Notes: generated by a model from the sequence alone, not told the origin. Counted from the stretch's first letter, positions 47,009 to 57,343 are shown. The stretch is DNA of 64,000 bases from Stappia indica (GCF_001696535.1 NZ_MBQE01000001.1:992001-1056000), one strand, 5' to 3'. A program made the numbers and translations.

Positions 47009-47881
47009 TCAGGCGGAAATCCGCCGTAGCCGACGCCGGTCCGCCCTCTTCCGCCGCCGCGGAACCAGTGGCGCCATCGCCACCACCCGCGCCAACAGGT
47101 GCTCGGTCATCGCCTTCTGGTCTCCGAAGGCTGCAAGCTCCTCATAGGAGATCGGCGCGCCGACCCGCACGGGCAGATCGCACCCCATGATCCTGCGGAA
47201 CTCGCGAATATACATCGACAGGCGCAGCGTCAGCGATACGCGCGAGACCATGTGAAAGAGCGGCGAGTTCTGGCCGTCGAAATAAAGCGGGATGACCGTC
47301 GCGCGGGCCGCGCGGATCATCTTGGCCGTAAACGTCTTCCACGGCAGCTCGCGGGCCCGGCCGAAGGGCCGGTCGGCGGTGGCCACCCCTCCCCCCGGAA
47401 ACACGATGATCGTCACGCCTTCGGCGAGCAGGCGCAGCGCCTCCTGGCGGGTGCGCATGTTGGTCCGCAGGGCCTCCGCCGTCTCCTCGAAGTCGACGGG
47501 CAGCGCGTAGGGGCGGATCTCCGGAGCCTTCAGCAGCTCGTTGTTGATGAGGATGCGGTAGGGACGCCCCAACCGTTCGGCCAGCGACAGGATCGCCAGC
47601 CCGTCGCCGAGCCCATACGGGTGGTTGGCGATCATCACCAGCGGCCCCTCGGGAAGGTTTTCCGGCGGCCAGCTGCCCTCTTCCACCACCACGTCGACCC
47701 CGATCAACGCGAGAAGATCGCTCCACTTGGTGGCCGACGTCGCGGCGATGGCATCGCGCCAATAGCGATAGTATCCGAGCAGGTAATTGCGTCCCGACAG
47801 CGTCTCGATCCAGCGGATCAAGGTGCGCTTGGTCCAGGAATGCGCCTCGTTGGCGTAGCTGAGTTCCGTTTCCCTCACCAC
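47009..47881 (-). CDS. Lysophospholipid acyltransferase (PlsC-like)
   Basis: The protein has 290 residues. The acyltransferase motif is N86-H87-P-Y-G-L-G-D93 (His-x5-Asp, one residue longer than the usual His-x4-Asp). FPGGGVATADRPFGRARELP gives motif III. It transfers an acyl chain to a glycerophospholipid or an ornithine-type lipid. Basic C-terminus (RRRKRADRRRLRR). Membrane-associated on the cytoplasmic side. Confidence 0.85.
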   Translation of the reverse strand: MVRETELSYANEAHSWTKRTLIRWIETLSGRNYLLGYYRYWRDAIAATSATKWSDLLALIGVDVVVEEGSWPPENLPEGPLVMIANHPYGLGDGLAILSLAERLGRPYRILINNELLKAPEIRPYALPVDFEETAEALRTNMRTRQEALRLLAEGVTIIVFPGGGVATADRPFGRARELPWKTFTAKMIRAARATVIPLYFDGQNSPLFHMVSRVSLTLRLSMYIREFRRIMGCDLPVRVGAPISYEELAAFGDQKAMTEHLLARVVAMAPLVPRRRKRADRRRLRRISA

Positions 47882-47968
47882 CGGCCCCTGAATTCGCCTG
47901 CGCGGAAGAAACCCCGATCTAGACTGTCATGCATGACAGGATCGCGACAGTCCGACACGTGCCCTACG

Positions 47969-48001
47969 AAAAGAGCCGACCAGGAGATCCCTGGCCGGCT
48001 C
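47969..48001 (-). terminator. Terminator after thrS
   Basis: On the minus strand a 12-bp stem with one mismatch (GAGCCGGCCAGG/CCTGGTCGGCTC) is followed by TTTT. It starts 26 bases past the thrS stop. Confidence 0.75.
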
Positions 48002-48026
48002 GATTTCAGCATCGCTTGCGGCCGTT

Positions 48027-49982
48027 TCAGTCCCGCCGCAGGTCCGGCGCGACAGCCTCCTCGACAAGCGCGGCAATCGCGTCGTCGAGACCGGTGACGG
48101 ACTGCTGCTGCGAGCCCAGCCGGCGGATGTTGACGGTCCGCTCTTCCGCCTCGCGCTTGCCGCACACGACGATGACCGGAACCTTGGCCAGCGAGTGCTC
48201 GCGGACCTTGTAGTTGATCTTCTCGTTGCGCAGGTCGAGCTCGGCCCGCAGGCCCGCCTTCCGCATCGCCGCCTGCACCTCGGTCGCGTACTCGTCCGCA
48301 TCGGAGGTGATGGTGGTCACGACCACCTGCTGCGGCGCCAGCCACAGCGGGAAATGGCCCGCGAAGTTCTCGATCAGGATGCCGAGGAAGCGCTCCATCG
48401 AGCCGCAGATGGCGCGGTGGATCATCACCGGGGTCTTCTTCTCGCCGTCCTTGTCGACATAGAAGGCGCCGAAGCGCTCCGGCAGATTGAAGTCCACCTG
48501 GGTGGTGCCGCACTGCCATTCGCGCCCGATAGCATCCTTCAGCGTGTATTCGAACTTCGGACCGTAGAACGCGCCCTCGCCCGGCAGGATGTCGGTCTTG
48601 ATGCGCCCGCCCGACTGGTCGGCGATCTGCTTCAGGACCTTTTCCATCACCGCTTCGGCATGATCCCAGAGCTCGTCGGATCCGACGCGCTTCTCCGGCC
48701 GGGTCGACAGCTTCACGACGATCTCGTTGAAGCCGAAGTCCTCGTAGACCGAGAGGATCAGGTCGTTGATCTTCAGGCACTCCGCCGCCATCTGCTCCTC
48801 GGTGCAGAAGATGTGGGCGTCGTCCTGGGTGAAGCCGCGCACGCGCATCAGGCCGTGCATGGCGCCCGAAGGCTCGTAGCGGTGCACCGCGCCAAACTCC
48901 GCCAGCCGCAAGGGCAGGTCGCGATAGCTCTTCAGCCCATGCTTGAAGATCTGCACGTGACCCGGGCAGTTCATCGGCTTCAGGGCAAACAGACGGGTGT
49001 CCTCGGCCTCCGGATCGGCGCACTGCACGGAGAACATGTTCTCCTTGTACCAACCCCAGTGACCGGAGGTCTCCCACAGCGAGGTGTCGAGGATCTGCGG
49101 GGCGTTGACCTCGTCATAGTCCTCGTCGAGGCGCCGGCGCATGTAGCCGACCAGGCTCTGGAACAGGCTCCAGCCCTTGGCGTGCCAGAACACGACGCCC
49201 GGCCCCTCTTCCTGGAAATGGAACAGGTCCATCTCCCGGCCGAGCTTGCGGTGGTCGCGCTTCTCTGCCTCTTCCAGCATGTGGAGATAGGCCTTGAGCT
49301 CGGCCTCGTTCGCCCATGCGGTGCCGTAGATGCGGGTCAGCATCTCGTTGTTGCTGTCGCCGCGCCAATAGGCGCCGGCCACCTTCATCAGCTTGAAGGC
49401 GTCGCCCACCTGGCGGGTAGAAGCCATGTGCGGCCCGCGGCACAGGTCGAGCCATGCGCCCTGGCGATAGATCTTCACGTCCTGGTCGGCCGGGATCGCG
49501 TCCACCAGCTCGACCTTGTAGGTCTCGCCCTTGTCGAGGAAATGGCGCTTCGCCTCGTCGCGCGACCACACCTCGCGGGTGAACGCATCGCCCCGCTGGA
49601 TGATCTCGCGCATCTTCTTCTCGATGACCGGCAGGTCGTCGGGGGTGAAGGGCTCGTCGCGCTTGAAGTCGTAATAGAAGCCGTTCTCGATGACCGGACC
49701 GATGGTCACCTGCGTCCCCGGCCACAGCTCCTGCACCGCTTCAGCCATCACATGGGCGGCGTCGTGGCGGATCAGCTCCAGCGCCCGCGGGTCGTCACGG
49801 GTGACGATCTCCAGCTTGGCGTCGCGCTCGATCGGCAGCGACAGGTCGGCCAGCTCTCCGTCGAGCGTGATGGCAACCGCCTTCTTGGCAAGCGATTTGG
49901 AAATGCCGGCGGCAATCTCGGCGCCGGTCACACCGGGCGCGAAATCACGAACCGAATTGTCGGGGAAGGTCAGATGGATCAT
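48027..49982 (-). CDS. thrS: Threonyl-tRNA synthetase
   Basis: The protein has 651 residues. Parts: TGS domain (1-61), editing domain with [11 protein letters not shown] near residue 75, class II catalytic core with zinc ligand in [10 protein letters not shown], motif 3 in [20 protein letters not shown], and C-terminal anticodon domain. The start [10 protein letters not shown] is set by homology. It charges the tRNA-Thr family, one gene of which is the prophage target. Its upstream region has no visible T-box. Confidence 0.97.
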   Translation of the reverse strand: MIHLTFPDNSVRDFAPGVTGAEIAAGISKSLAKKAVAITLDGELADLSLPIERDAKLEIVTRDDPRALELIRHDAAHVMAEAVQELWPGTQVTIGPVIENGFYYDFKRDEPFTPDDLPVIEKKMREIIQRGDAFTREVWSRDEAKRHFLDKGETYKVELVDAIPADQDVKIYRQGAWLDLCRGPHMASTRQVGDAFKLMKVAGAYWRGDSNNEMLTRIYGTAWANEAELKAYLHMLEEAEKRDHRKLGREMDLFHFQEEGPGVVFWHAKGWSLFQSLVGYMRRRLDEDYDEVNAPQILDTSLWETSGHWGWYKENMFSVQCADPEAEDTRLFALKPMNCPGHVQIFKHGLKSYRDLPLRLAEFGAVHRYEPSGAMHGLMRVRGFTQDDAHIFCTEEQMAAECLKINDLILSVYEDFGFNEIVVKLSTRPEKRVGSDELWDHAEAVMEKVLKQIADQSGGRIKTDILPGEGAFYGPKFEYTLKDAIGREWQCGTTQVDFNLPERFGAFYVDKDGEKKTPVMIHRAICGSMERFLGILIENFAGHFPLWLAPQQVVVTTITSDADEYATEVQAAMRKAGLRAELDLRNEKINYKVREHSLAKVPVIVVCGKREAEERTVNIRRLGSQQQSVTGLDDAIAALVEEAVAPDLRRD

Positions 49983-50164
49983 GTCTGTCTCCGGCTCACT
50001 CCTGCAAACAGAGCAGGTAAGCGTTGTGTTTTTGAACCGCGGTTGAATAGAGGATTTGGGCAAGGGCGGCAACCGTTACAACCCGGGCAAAGGCCAAGTC
50101 CGGTTATCAGGGGCCAGGCAGAGACCAGCCGGACGAACCGCCGCGACCGAAATCTCCCTCGCGC

Positions 50165-50201
50165 AAAAAGCAGCGGGCCGGACCCTGTGGTCCAGCCCGC
50201 T
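50165..50201 (-). terminator. Terminator after the chemoreceptor gene
   Basis: A 13-bp stem with one mismatch (AGCGGGCTGGACC/GGTCCGGCCCGCT, 4-base loop), followed on the minus strand by GCTTTTTG. It lies 33 bases past the chemoreceptor stop. Confidence 0.8.
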
Positions 50202-50233
50202 CTCACATGAATGGCTGACGGAAGAGTGACGCC

Positions 50234-51907
50234 TCAGGCGGCCCTGAGGGTGCGGAGGAACTGGCTCACCTCCTGCTCCAGCGTCCGCGACTGACCCGAA
50301 AGGGCGCCGGAGAGGCTCATCAGCTGGGTTGAGGCGGCGCCGGTCATTTCGGCCGCCGTTCCCACGCCGGCGATGTTCTGCGTCACCTCGTTGGCACCGG
50401 ACGATGCACGATTGATGTTCGCTGCAATCTCGCTGGTCGCCGCGCCTTGCTGCTCCACCGCGATCGAGATGGCCTGTGCCGCATCCTGGATCGTGCTGAT
50501 CGTGTTGACGATCTGCGAGATCGAGTCGACGGTCGTACGGGTGGCCGCCTGGATCTCCGTGATCTTGCCGGAGATTTCCTCGGTCGCCTTGGCCGTCTGG
50601 CTCGCCAGCCCCTTGACCTCTGCCGCGACCACGGCAAAGCCCTTGCCCGCCTCGCCGGCCCGCGCGGCCTCGATGGTCGCATTCAGCGCCAGGAGGTTGG
50701 TCTGCTCGGCAATCGTCGTGATCAACTCGACCACTTCGCCGATCTTCTGGGCAGCCTCCGAGAGGGAGTTGACGTTGCGGCTCGTGCGCTCGGCAGTGGT
50801 AGCGGCATCTTTCGAGATCGTCACCGAACGCTCCACCTGCGAGGTGATCTCGCTAATGGATGCCGACAGTTCCTCAGCTCCGACGGCAACCGTCTGAACG
50901 TTGGTGGAGGCTTCCTCGGCAGCGCCCGATACCGCCTGGGCCTGACGCGAGGTCTCCTCGGCGTTCGCGGAGAGGCCCTCGGCCGCACCGGCAACTTCGC
51001 CGGAGGCACGGACCAGCGACTGGACCAGCTGACCCATCGAAGCCTCGAACTGGTCGGCCAGGGCGCGGCGCTGGCTCAGGGCCTGCTCGGCGTTGCGCGC
51101 CTCGATTTCGACCTGCTCCGCACGCAGCCTCTCGTTTTCCCGAAGACTGTCGCGGAAGGTCTGCAGCGTGTTCGCCATCGCACCCAGTTCGTTCTTGCGA
51201 CCGGCACAGGGAATGTGCGCGCCGAAGTCGCCGCCGGCAATCTGGCTCATGGCGCCGGAGATGCCGATGATGTTCCGGGTTACGTTGGTGATGATGTAGT
51301 AGATGTAAGCGATGCCGATCACGCCTGCGATCACCGCCGCAATCGTGAAGACCAGGAAGATATTCGAATAGACCCTGTCTGCCTCCACAGCGGAAGCACC
51401 GGATCCATCTTCATTGATCTTGATCAGATCTGCGAGATCCGTGGACAGATCATCGAACAGAGAGCGAATTTCGTCGCGAAAGATGACCGTGGCCTCGGCA
51501 TTCTTGTTCTGCCGCGACAAATCGATCACGTCTTCGCTGCGCTTCAGATAGTTCTGCCACTTCACCTTGAACCCATCATAAATGGCCTGCTCCTGGGGCG
51601 AAGAGATGAGCTTCTCGTACTTCCCGGAACTAGCCGCGATGGAGGCCGTGATATTTGCCAACATCTTTTCCGCGGCCCGCATCGATGCCTCATCCACCGA
51701 GATGATGTGCTCGGCCTGATAGATCCGGAAGTCGGACGTGGAAGTGTTTATGGCATTCACCACACTCACGCTCGGCAGCCAATTCTTTGACATTTCCTCG
51801 GCGCTGCCGTTCACTGAAGTCAAACCCGAGAGACCAACCCACACAAGAGACGCCACTGCTGTCATAAGTGCCACAGTGAACGAAATCAGGACTGCCCGCA
51901 AACTCAT
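50234..51907 (-). CDS. Methyl-accepting chemotaxis protein
   Basis: The protein has 557 residues. TM1 at about 6-28, a four-helix periplasmic sensor to about 185, TM2 at about 188-210 ([20 protein letters not shown]), HAMP, then the cytoplasmic signalling hairpin with tip [20 protein letters not shown] and [20 protein letters not shown]. Signals to CheA/CheW through this tip. The ATG with GGAGG 10 bases upstream is used. No CheR-tethering pentapeptide is seen at the end. Ligand unknown. Confidence 0.93.
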   Translation of the reverse strand: MSLRAVLISFTVALMTAVASLVWVGLSGLTSVNGSAEEMSKNWLPSVSVVNAINTSTSDFRIYQAEHIISVDEASMRAAEKMLANITASIAASSGKYEKLISSPQEQAIYDGFKVKWQNYLKRSEDVIDLSRQNKNAEATVIFRDEIRSLFDDLSTDLADLIKINEDGSGASAVEADRVYSNIFLVFTIAAVIAGVIGIAYIYYIITNVTRNIIGISGAMSQIAGGDFGAHIPCAGRKNELGAMANTLQTFRDSLRENERLRAEQVEIEARNAEQALSQRRALADQFEASMGQLVQSLVRASGEVAGAAEGLSANAEETSRQAQAVSGAAEEASTNVQTVAVGAEELSASISEITSQVERSVTISKDAATTAERTSRNVNSLSEAAQKIGEVVELITTIAEQTNLLALNATIEAARAGEAGKGFAVVAAEVKGLASQTAKATEEISGKITEIQAATRTTVDSISQIVNTISTIQDAAQAISIAVEQQGAATSEIAANINRASSGANEVTQNIAGVGTAAEMTGAASTQLMSLSGALSGQSRTLEQEVSQFLRTLRAA

Positions 51908-52291
51908 TTCCGTCACGCCTCCAAAAGCGATTTACTTGCAAGAACTACCTATAAAAAATTAAGGAAGCTTGAATTAAGCGCATCGGAAATAGACACAATC
52001 CGAAATCCAAGATTGAATCAATTCTATCATCAATTGCAGTAAAATTACCTCTAGGTGATTTTATGCCAATAAATACAACCATGACGCTAAGGACATCAAA
52101 GGCAGCCACCAAAAAAACAGCCGTTCCGCCCAACCGATTTATCGGTGCGCATCTGGAAGAAAATTACTTTAAGGAGCAATACTTACCCTACGGACGATGA
52201 AATCGCCAAAAGCCCTCCCCCCACGGGGAAGGAGTGGAGACACCCCCTCCAGGCGCGACCGTCGCGGCGCATAGCATTCGCCGAAAAGCCG
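51908..52291. other. AT-rich intergenic region
   Basis: This 384-base gap precedes the chemoreceptor gene and is much AT-richer than its surroundings. It holds the presumed chemoreceptor promoter and two mutually exclusive small open frames: a plus-strand 45-codon frame (52,063-52,200) and a minus-strand hydrophobic frame (51,945-52,133, TTG start). Neither is supported strongly enough to be called a gene outright. Confidence 0.5.
52063..52200 (+). CDS. Candidate 45-residue small protein
   Basis: ATG at 52,063 is preceded by TAGGTGA with 4-5 bases spacing. The product is basic at the N-terminus (TLRTSKAATKKTAVPP) and aromatic at the C-terminus (HLEENYFKEQYLPYGR). No family recognised. It is antisense to another weak frame, and support is limited to the ribosome site and composition. 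Confidence 0.25.
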   Translation: MPINTTMTLRTSKAATKKTAVPPNRFIGAHLEENYFKEQYLPYGR

Positions 52292-53746
52292 TTACCGAGC
52301 CTCGATCCGGCGAACGAACCAGCGCACGAGCCGCTCCCAGACCGCGTCCTTTTCCATCGAGTCCTCGACCCCATGATCGAGGTTGGGATTGTCGTTGACC
52401 TCGATGACGACGACCCGATCGCCGAAGGACTTGAGGTCGACACCGTAGAGACCGTCGCCGATCAGGCGCGCTGCACGCACGGCCGTTTCTACCACGGCTG
52501 GCGGTGTTTCGGCGAGCGAGATGGAGCGGAAGCTTCCCTCCTTCGCCTGCTTGCCGTCCTCATGCTTGACGATCTGCCAGTGCTTCTTGGCCATCAGGTA
52601 CTGCACGGCGAACAGAGGCTCGCCGTCGAGCACGCCGATGCGCCAGTCGAACTCGGTCGGGCAATATTCCTGCGCGATGATGATGTCGCTGTCTTCAAGC
52701 AACTCCTTCACCTTGTCGGCGATGGCCGTTTCGCCCGCGACGCGGAACACGCCACGGCTGAACGAGCCGTCCGGGATCTTCAGCACCACCGGCGAACCGA
52801 GCCGCGCCTCCAGTCCCGCCGCTTCCTTGACGCTCGACAGGATCGCCGTCTTCGGAATCGGGATGCCGTGCGTCTCCATCAGCTCGGCGAGATAGACCTT
52901 GTTGGTGCAGCGGATCATCGACACCGGATCGTCGATCACCGGCATCCGCTCCTGCACCGCGCGCCGGGCGAAGCGGTAGGTGTGATTGTCGATATTCGTC
53001 GTCTCGCGGATGAACAGCGCATCGTACTGCGCCAGCCGGTCGAGATCGCCCTTGCCGATCGGCACGATCTCGACACCCTGGCGCGCGGCCACCTTGGCCA
53101 GGTGGCGAAGAGAGGCCTGGCTCGAGGGCGGCAGCTCCTCCTTGGCGTTGGCGAGCACGGCGAGCGAGTATTTCATCGGCAGGCGCTGCTTGGGCGCCCG
53201 CCAGGCGCGATGCGTGTAGCTTTCCAGACTGGCGCTCAGGAAGCTGCGCGAGGTCGGATCGAGATCGGAGATCGGCACGACGCGAATGCGGGTGATCGCC
53301 CGCCAGCTGTCCTTGCCAAGGCTCACCTCCAGGATCGGCGCCCGGTACCAATCGAACAGCAGACGCGCAAATGGCTCCAGCGCGGCGATCTCGGTCTGGC
53401 CGAGGCAGACCAGCAGCTTGTCGCCGACGTCTTCGGTCTTCGCCAGGCAGCGGTTGAGACTGTCCTCGAGCTCGGGCAGAGCGTGCCGGTAGAGTCCCTT
53501 GCGCGACAGCTCGATCATCGTCTCGACATTGGGCAGCACCCGGTGCTGCCGGGCTTCCGCCAGCAGCGAAGCATAGTAGCCCGCCCCCTGATACGCGAAG
53601 GACCGCGACAGGTTGATGATGTTCGGGTTGGTGCCGGTAAAGAGCTTGGGGCGCAGCATGTAGTCGCGCACGCTCATCACCTTGTGCGGCGTGTCGGCGT
53701 TGGAAAAGTCCTTCGGATTGTCGACGAGAACGACCCATGTAGCCAT
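52292..53746 (-). CDS. RimK-like ATP-grasp ligase
   Basis: The protein has 484 residues. An N-terminal domain of about 240 residues precedes an ATP-grasp domain (about 270-470): Lys in VVLKIPDGSFSRGVF, and metal-binding VIEVNDNPNLDHGVED. It should form an amide or peptide bond, typically adding Glu or another amino acid to a protein or small molecule. The next gene upstream is a GNAT-C39 peptidase fusion that ends 5 bases before this start, so the two make a functional pair. Confidence 0.9.
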   Translation of the reverse strand: MATWVVLVDNPKDFSNADTPHKVMSVRDYMLRPKLFTGTNPNIINLSRSFAYQGAGYYASLLAEARQHRVLPNVETMIELSRKGLYRHALPELEDSLNRCLAKTEDVGDKLLVCLGQTEIAALEPFARLLFDWYRAPILEVSLGKDSWRAITRIRVVPISDLDPTSRSFLSASLESYTHRAWRAPKQRLPMKYSLAVLANAKEELPPSSQASLRHLAKVAARQGVEIVPIGKGDLDRLAQYDALFIRETTNIDNHTYRFARRAVQERMPVIDDPVSMIRCTNKVYLAELMETHGIPIPKTAILSSVKEAAGLEARLGSPVVLKIPDGSFSRGVFRVAGETAIADKVKELLEDSDIIIAQEYCPTEFDWRIGVLDGEPLFAVQYLMAKKHWQIVKHEDGKQAKEGSFRSISLAETPPAVVETAVRAARLIGDGLYGVDLKSFGDRVVVIEVNDNPNLDHGVEDSMEKDAVWERLVRWFVRRIEAR

Positions 53747-53751
53747 CGATC

Positions 53752-54939
53752 TCAGCCCTTTCTCAAAATGATCTGCGCGCGCACCGGCGGCTTGCCCCAA
53801 CGGGCCATACGGTCGAATTCGGCATCGGGTACGGGCAGGTTCGAGGCGTCCTGCGGCGTCTCGTAGCCTTCGTAGCCGAGCCAGGGGTCATGAATGAAGA
53901 GATGGCGGGCATCCTCGCCCTGTACCAGCACCCAATGGGGCCCGCGCCGGCCGAGCATGCGGTATTCGGAGATCAGCACGATGGCGAGCGCGCCCGCACG
54001 CACCTCCTCCGCCAGCGCCCGCGCCGGCAATTGCTCCTCCATCGCGGGGATGCCGAGCCGCCGCGCCTCTGCGCGATAGTCGTCCTGCACCGTCTGCATC
54101 ACCCGCTGCTTGTCGGGGTCGCGTACGGAGGAGATGAAGAGATGACCCGGCGGAGACAGGCGCACCTCGGCCGAGAGGCCACGATTCGCCGCCGCGACCG
54201 CAAGGCCGAACGGCCCGCAGCCGCCATGTCCGGAGGCAAGATAGATGGTCGTCGATTCCCGCCAGAGCCGCAGTTCCAGCTTCTCGCCGAGCTCTGTTGC
54301 CGGATCGAAATGCTTGAGCGCCATCATCAGGCAGGCGGGGCCGCAGGTGAACTCGCTCGTTTGAGCGTGGTAGGGCACGGCAGACGGCGCTGCACCCTCG
54401 TCGTGCAACAGCTTCTCCATCCGAAGAGCGGCAGTGCCGTCCTCGTAATAGTCGGCAACCCGTCCGTGCACCCGGTACCCGGCCTTGGTGTAGAGCCCGC
54501 GCGCGGTGGCGTTGTCCTCCCGCACTTCCAGGCGCAGCACGATGCGATCACGGGCGAAGGCGTCGGCCTCGGCCGCAGCCAGCAGCGCCCGGCCGTATCC
54601 GAAGCCGCGCATCTCCTCTCTCAGGGCAAAGGAATAGAGTCGTGCAAGCGCGGTCCCCGAGCGGAACAGCAGCAGGGCATAGCCGATGATCTTCCCCGCC
54701 CTCTCGGCGATGACGAAGGAGGCACCGGAGCTTTCCAGGAAGCGGCGGAAGGAGCGGCGCGAGATCCTGTCCTGCGCGAAACAGGCTTCCTCGACCTCGA
54801 CGAGCGCGGCAAGGTCTTCCGGTCTGGCGGCGCGCAGGGTTGGTCTGTCGCCGCCGGGTCGAGGTTCGGGGTCCGTTTCCGGCGCGCTGTCGCGGCCGGC
54901 TTCAGGTGCCGGGGCCGGCCCTGTCTCGAGAGTGTTCAA
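53752..54939 (-). CDS. GNAT acetyltransferase fused to a C39-like peptidase
   Basis: About 395 residues. An N-terminal GNAT domain has LREEMRGFGYGRALLAAAEA (acetyl-CoA loop) and ends near GYRVHGRVADYYEDGT. The C-terminal half is a C39-type peptidase: Cys in TSEFTCGPACLMMAL, His in GPHWVLVQ, Asp in FIHDPWLGY. The start is uncertain: a TTG at 54,939 has GGAG 8 bases upstream, while a GTG at 54,975 and a TTG at 55,038 are alternatives. Co-transcribed with the ATP-grasp gene; together they may acetylate, trim and ligate a peptide-like product. Confidence 0.85.
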   Translation of the reverse strand: MNTLETGPAPAPEAGRDSAPETDPEPRPGGDRPTLRAARPEDLAALVEVEEACFAQDRISRRSFRRFLESSGASFVIAERAGKIIGYALLLFRSGTALARLYSFALREEMRGFGYGRALLAAAEADAFARDRIVLRLEVREDNATARGLYTKAGYRVHGRVADYYEDGTAALRMEKLLHDEGAAPSAVPYHAQTSEFTCGPACLMMALKHFDPATELGEKLELRLWRESTTIYLASGHGGCGPFGLAVAAANRGLSAEVRLSPPGHLFISSVRDPDKQRVMQTVQDDYRAEARRLGIPAMEEQLPARALAEEVRAGALAIVLISEYRMLGRRGPHWVLVQGEDARHLFIHDPWLGYEGYETPQDASNLPVPDAEFDRMARWGKPPVRAQIILRKG

Positions 54940-55106
54940 GTCCGAATCTCCGGGGAATTCTGCTGGATCGCTCACCGGTTGCCGCCTGTTCGTTCGTGGC
55001 GCTTTCCCGATGATGACCTGAAAGGTCTCTATCTCCAAATTCGCCTTGCGTCTTCAACGGCTTTCGCATGGCTTCGACGGAATTCGCATGACGTCCGCAG
55101 ATGGTC

Positions 55107-55460
55107 TCAATCGAGCCGCGTCGCCGGGTCGATATGGTCCGCCGTCCAGCGCCCGTAGCGCCACGGCAGATACCATCGGGCGCTCTCCGGCAACTGGTCG
55201 GGGATCGGGTCGAACCCGCTGCCGCCACCCGGACGGCAGCGCTGCAGGCGCGCAAGGCCGACCCAGCTTCCCGCCCACAACCCGTAGCGCGCGATCGCAT
55301 CGGCCGTATAACCGGAACAACTCGGCGCATAGCGGCACGAGCGGCCGATGAAGGCCGACAACGTCAGCTGATAGACACGGATCAGCAGCAAGCCGATGCG
55401 GGCCGGCACCCCCGGGGATGCGGTTGTCGGACGCTTGCCGGTGGGATGATCGGAGCACAT
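55107..55460 (-). CDS. yidD: Membrane protein insertion efficiency factor YidD
   Basis: The protein has 117 residues, longer than the usual 75-90 owing to both ends. The core motif SCRYAPSCSGYTADAIARYG contains the conserved Cys pair. YidD helps YidC insert proteins in the inner membrane. It starts 11 bases after the IscU-like gene on the same strand. Confidence 0.95.
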   Translation of the reverse strand: MCSDHPTGKRPTTASPGVPARIGLLLIRVYQLTLSAFIGRSCRYAPSCSGYTADAIARYGLWAGSWVGLARLQRCRPGGGSGFDPIPDQLPESARWYLPWRYGRWTADHIDPATRLD

Positions 55461-55471
55461 GGCGGGTGATG

Positions 55472-55909
55472 TCAGGCCGCCCGCCGCGCCTCGATCTGCT
55501 CGGCAGCATCCACCACCGCCTGGAAGGCCAGCATGGTGGAGGCATGGCGCGCCTTGAACTCGCGCACCGGCTGCAACACGGCAGCCTCGGCAAATCGCCC
55601 GCTCGGCGGAGGGCCGTTTTCCTTCAGCATCGCCAGCACCGCGTCGCGCGCTTCGCGCAGCTCGCTCAGCGTCGCACCCTTGATATGCCGCGCCACGATG
55701 GACGCCGAAGCTTGTCCGAGCGCGCAGGCTTTGACGTCCTGCGCGAAATCGGTCACAACTCCTTCTTGCATTTTCAGGTCGACAACCACCGTCGAGCCGC
55801 ACAACTTTGAATACGCCTTCGCGGAGGCATCGGGTGCGTCGAGACGGCCAAGGCAGGGGATGTTGCCGGCGAGTTCGAGGATCTTCGAATTGTAGATGTC
55901 GTCGAGCAT
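55472..55909 (-). CDS. IscU/SufU-like iron-sulfur scaffold with two cysteines
   Basis: The protein has 145 residues. The scaffold Cys are in YSKLCGSTVVVDLKM (about 37) and VKACALGQAS (about 63). The third Cys, normally in a helix near the C-terminus, is absent: the corresponding segment reads KARHASTMLAFQAV. Asp and other ligands appear in place. It may be a SufU-like or regulatory relative rather than a standard scaffold. Adjacent to yidD and divergent from folE. Confidence 0.8.
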   Translation of the reverse strand: MLDDIYNSKILELAGNIPCLGRLDAPDASAKAYSKLCGSTVVVDLKMQEGVVTDFAQDVKACALGQASASIVARHIKGATLSELREARDAVLAMLKENGPPPSGRFAEAAVLQPVREFKARHASTMLAFQAVVDAAEQIEARRAA

Positions 55910-56180
55910 GGGCGCCTCATCAAGACAGCGTGACGCCGGAGCAACCGGCTTCACAGCCATTTGGCATTTCTTATATAGGGTGGAACGCGGGAAAGAAATG
56001 GACACACAGGTCTCAGGTCGCGACCGGGCCGGACAGGTCGCGCGGAATTGCCGTAATTCAAACAACATGGCATGCGACCCCTCCGCCGCCCGGGGCCAGC
56101 ACTTCGAGAAACTCCAGTGGTCCGAAATCACGGGGGCGGCGTAAGGGATGCGGAATACAGTACAATCGGGAGATCCCGCA

Positions 56181-56816
56181 ATGGATGCCATCTTGAAGCC
56201 GGTCACGACCCGCGATGATACTGCGGCGGCTAACCGCCCGCGCCCGTCGCGCGAGGAAGTCGAAGCGGCTGTGCGCACGCTGCTCGCCTGGACCGGAGAC
56301 GATCCCGAGCGCGAGGGCCTGCTCGACACGCCCAAGCGCGTCGCGAAGGCGTATGAGGAAATCTTCTCCGGCTACTTCCAGGACCCGGCGGAGCACCTGA
56401 AGCGCACCTTCGAGGATGTCGGCGGCTATGACGACATCGTCCTCGTGCGCGGCATTCCGTTCTTCTCGCATTGCGAGCATCACATGCTGCCCTTCGTCGG
56501 CGAGGCGCATGTCGCCTACTATCCGTCGGAAGGCGTGGTCGGCCTGTCGAAGATCGCGCGCGTGATCGACATCTTCGCCAAGCGCCTGCAGACGCAGGAG
56601 AACCTGACGGCTCAGGTCGTCGATGCGATCGACACGCACCTTGCCCCGCGCGGCATTGCCGTGATGATCGAGGCCGAGCACCAGTGCATGACCATGCGCG
56701 GCGTGCAGAAGCAGGGCGTCTCGACCATCACGACCCAGTTCACCGGCGTGTTCCGGGACGACCCGAGCGAGCAGGTGCGCTTCATGAGCCTGGTCCGCGG
56801 CGGCCGTCGCGACTGA
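56181..56816 (+). CDS. folE: GTP cyclohydrolase I
   Basis: The protein has 211 residues. The zinc and active-site motif [12 protein letters not shown] and the distal [16 protein letters not shown] are intact. It makes dihydroneopterin triphosphate for folate synthesis. The ATG at 56,181 with GGGAG 8 bases upstream is used. It is followed by hisI after 46 bases, in the same direction. Confidence 0.97.
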   Translation: MDAILKPVTTRDDTAAANRPRPSREEVEAAVRTLLAWTGDDPEREGLLDTPKRVAKAYEEIFSGYFQDPAEHLKRTFEDVGGYDDIVLVRGIPFFSHCEHHMLPFVGEAHVAYYPSEGVVGLSKIARVIDIFAKRLQTQENLTAQVVDAIDTHLAPRGIAVMIEAEHQCMTMRGVQKQGVSTITTQFTGVFRDDPSEQVRFMSLVRGGRRD

Positions 56817-56862
56817 TACAGCTCGCAGGGACAGGACGCCGCCCGGCGTCGACGGAAGAGAC

Positions 56863-57315
56863 ATGACCGACATTCGCTTCGCCGGGCGCGGCGACAAGAA
56901 CGAGCTGGAAAACGGCAACGTTTTCCAGCCGAAATTCGATGCCGACGGGCTCATCGCCTGCGTCGTGACTGATGCAGACGATGGCACCGTGCTGATGGTC
57001 GGCTACATGAATGCCGAGGCGCTCGCCCGGACCATCGAGACGGGCGAAGCTTGGTACTGGAGCCGGTCCCGCCAGGAATACTGGAAGAAGGGCGGCACCT
57101 CCGGACAGGTGCAGCAGGTCGTCGAACTCCTCACCGACTGCGACCAAGACGCCCTGGTCATGAAGGTGCGTGTCGCAGGCAATGGCGCCACCTGCCATGT
57201 CGGCTATCGCTCCTGCTTTTATCGCCGCATCGTTGCGGGCGAAAACGGCGTGGTCGGACTGGAGCAGGCCGGCGGCGAGCGGGTCTACGATCCCAAGGAC
57301 GTCTACGGCGGCTGA
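56863..57315 (+). CDS. hisI: Phosphoribosyl-AMP cyclohydrolase
   Basis: The protein has 150 residues and is a stand-alone cyclohydrolase without the HisE half. Signature residues: [42 protein letters not shown] (metal Asp) and [12 protein letters not shown] (zinc Cys). It catalyses the third step of histidine synthesis. Confidence 0.96.
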   Translation: MTDIRFAGRGDKNELENGNVFQPKFDADGLIACVVTDADDGTVLMVGYMNAEALARTIETGEAWYWSRSRQEYWKKGGTSGQVQQVVELLTDCDQDALVMKVRVAGNGATCHVGYRSCFYRRIVAGENGVVGLEQAGGERVYDPKDVYGG

Positions 57316-57343
57316 GCGCCGCCGCCTATTTCGCACTCCGCCA

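Noticed and set aside
52145-53866. Plus-strand 573-codon frame opposite the ATP-grasp gene
   Set aside because: Antisense to a gene with intact ATP-grasp motifs; no recognisable domain.
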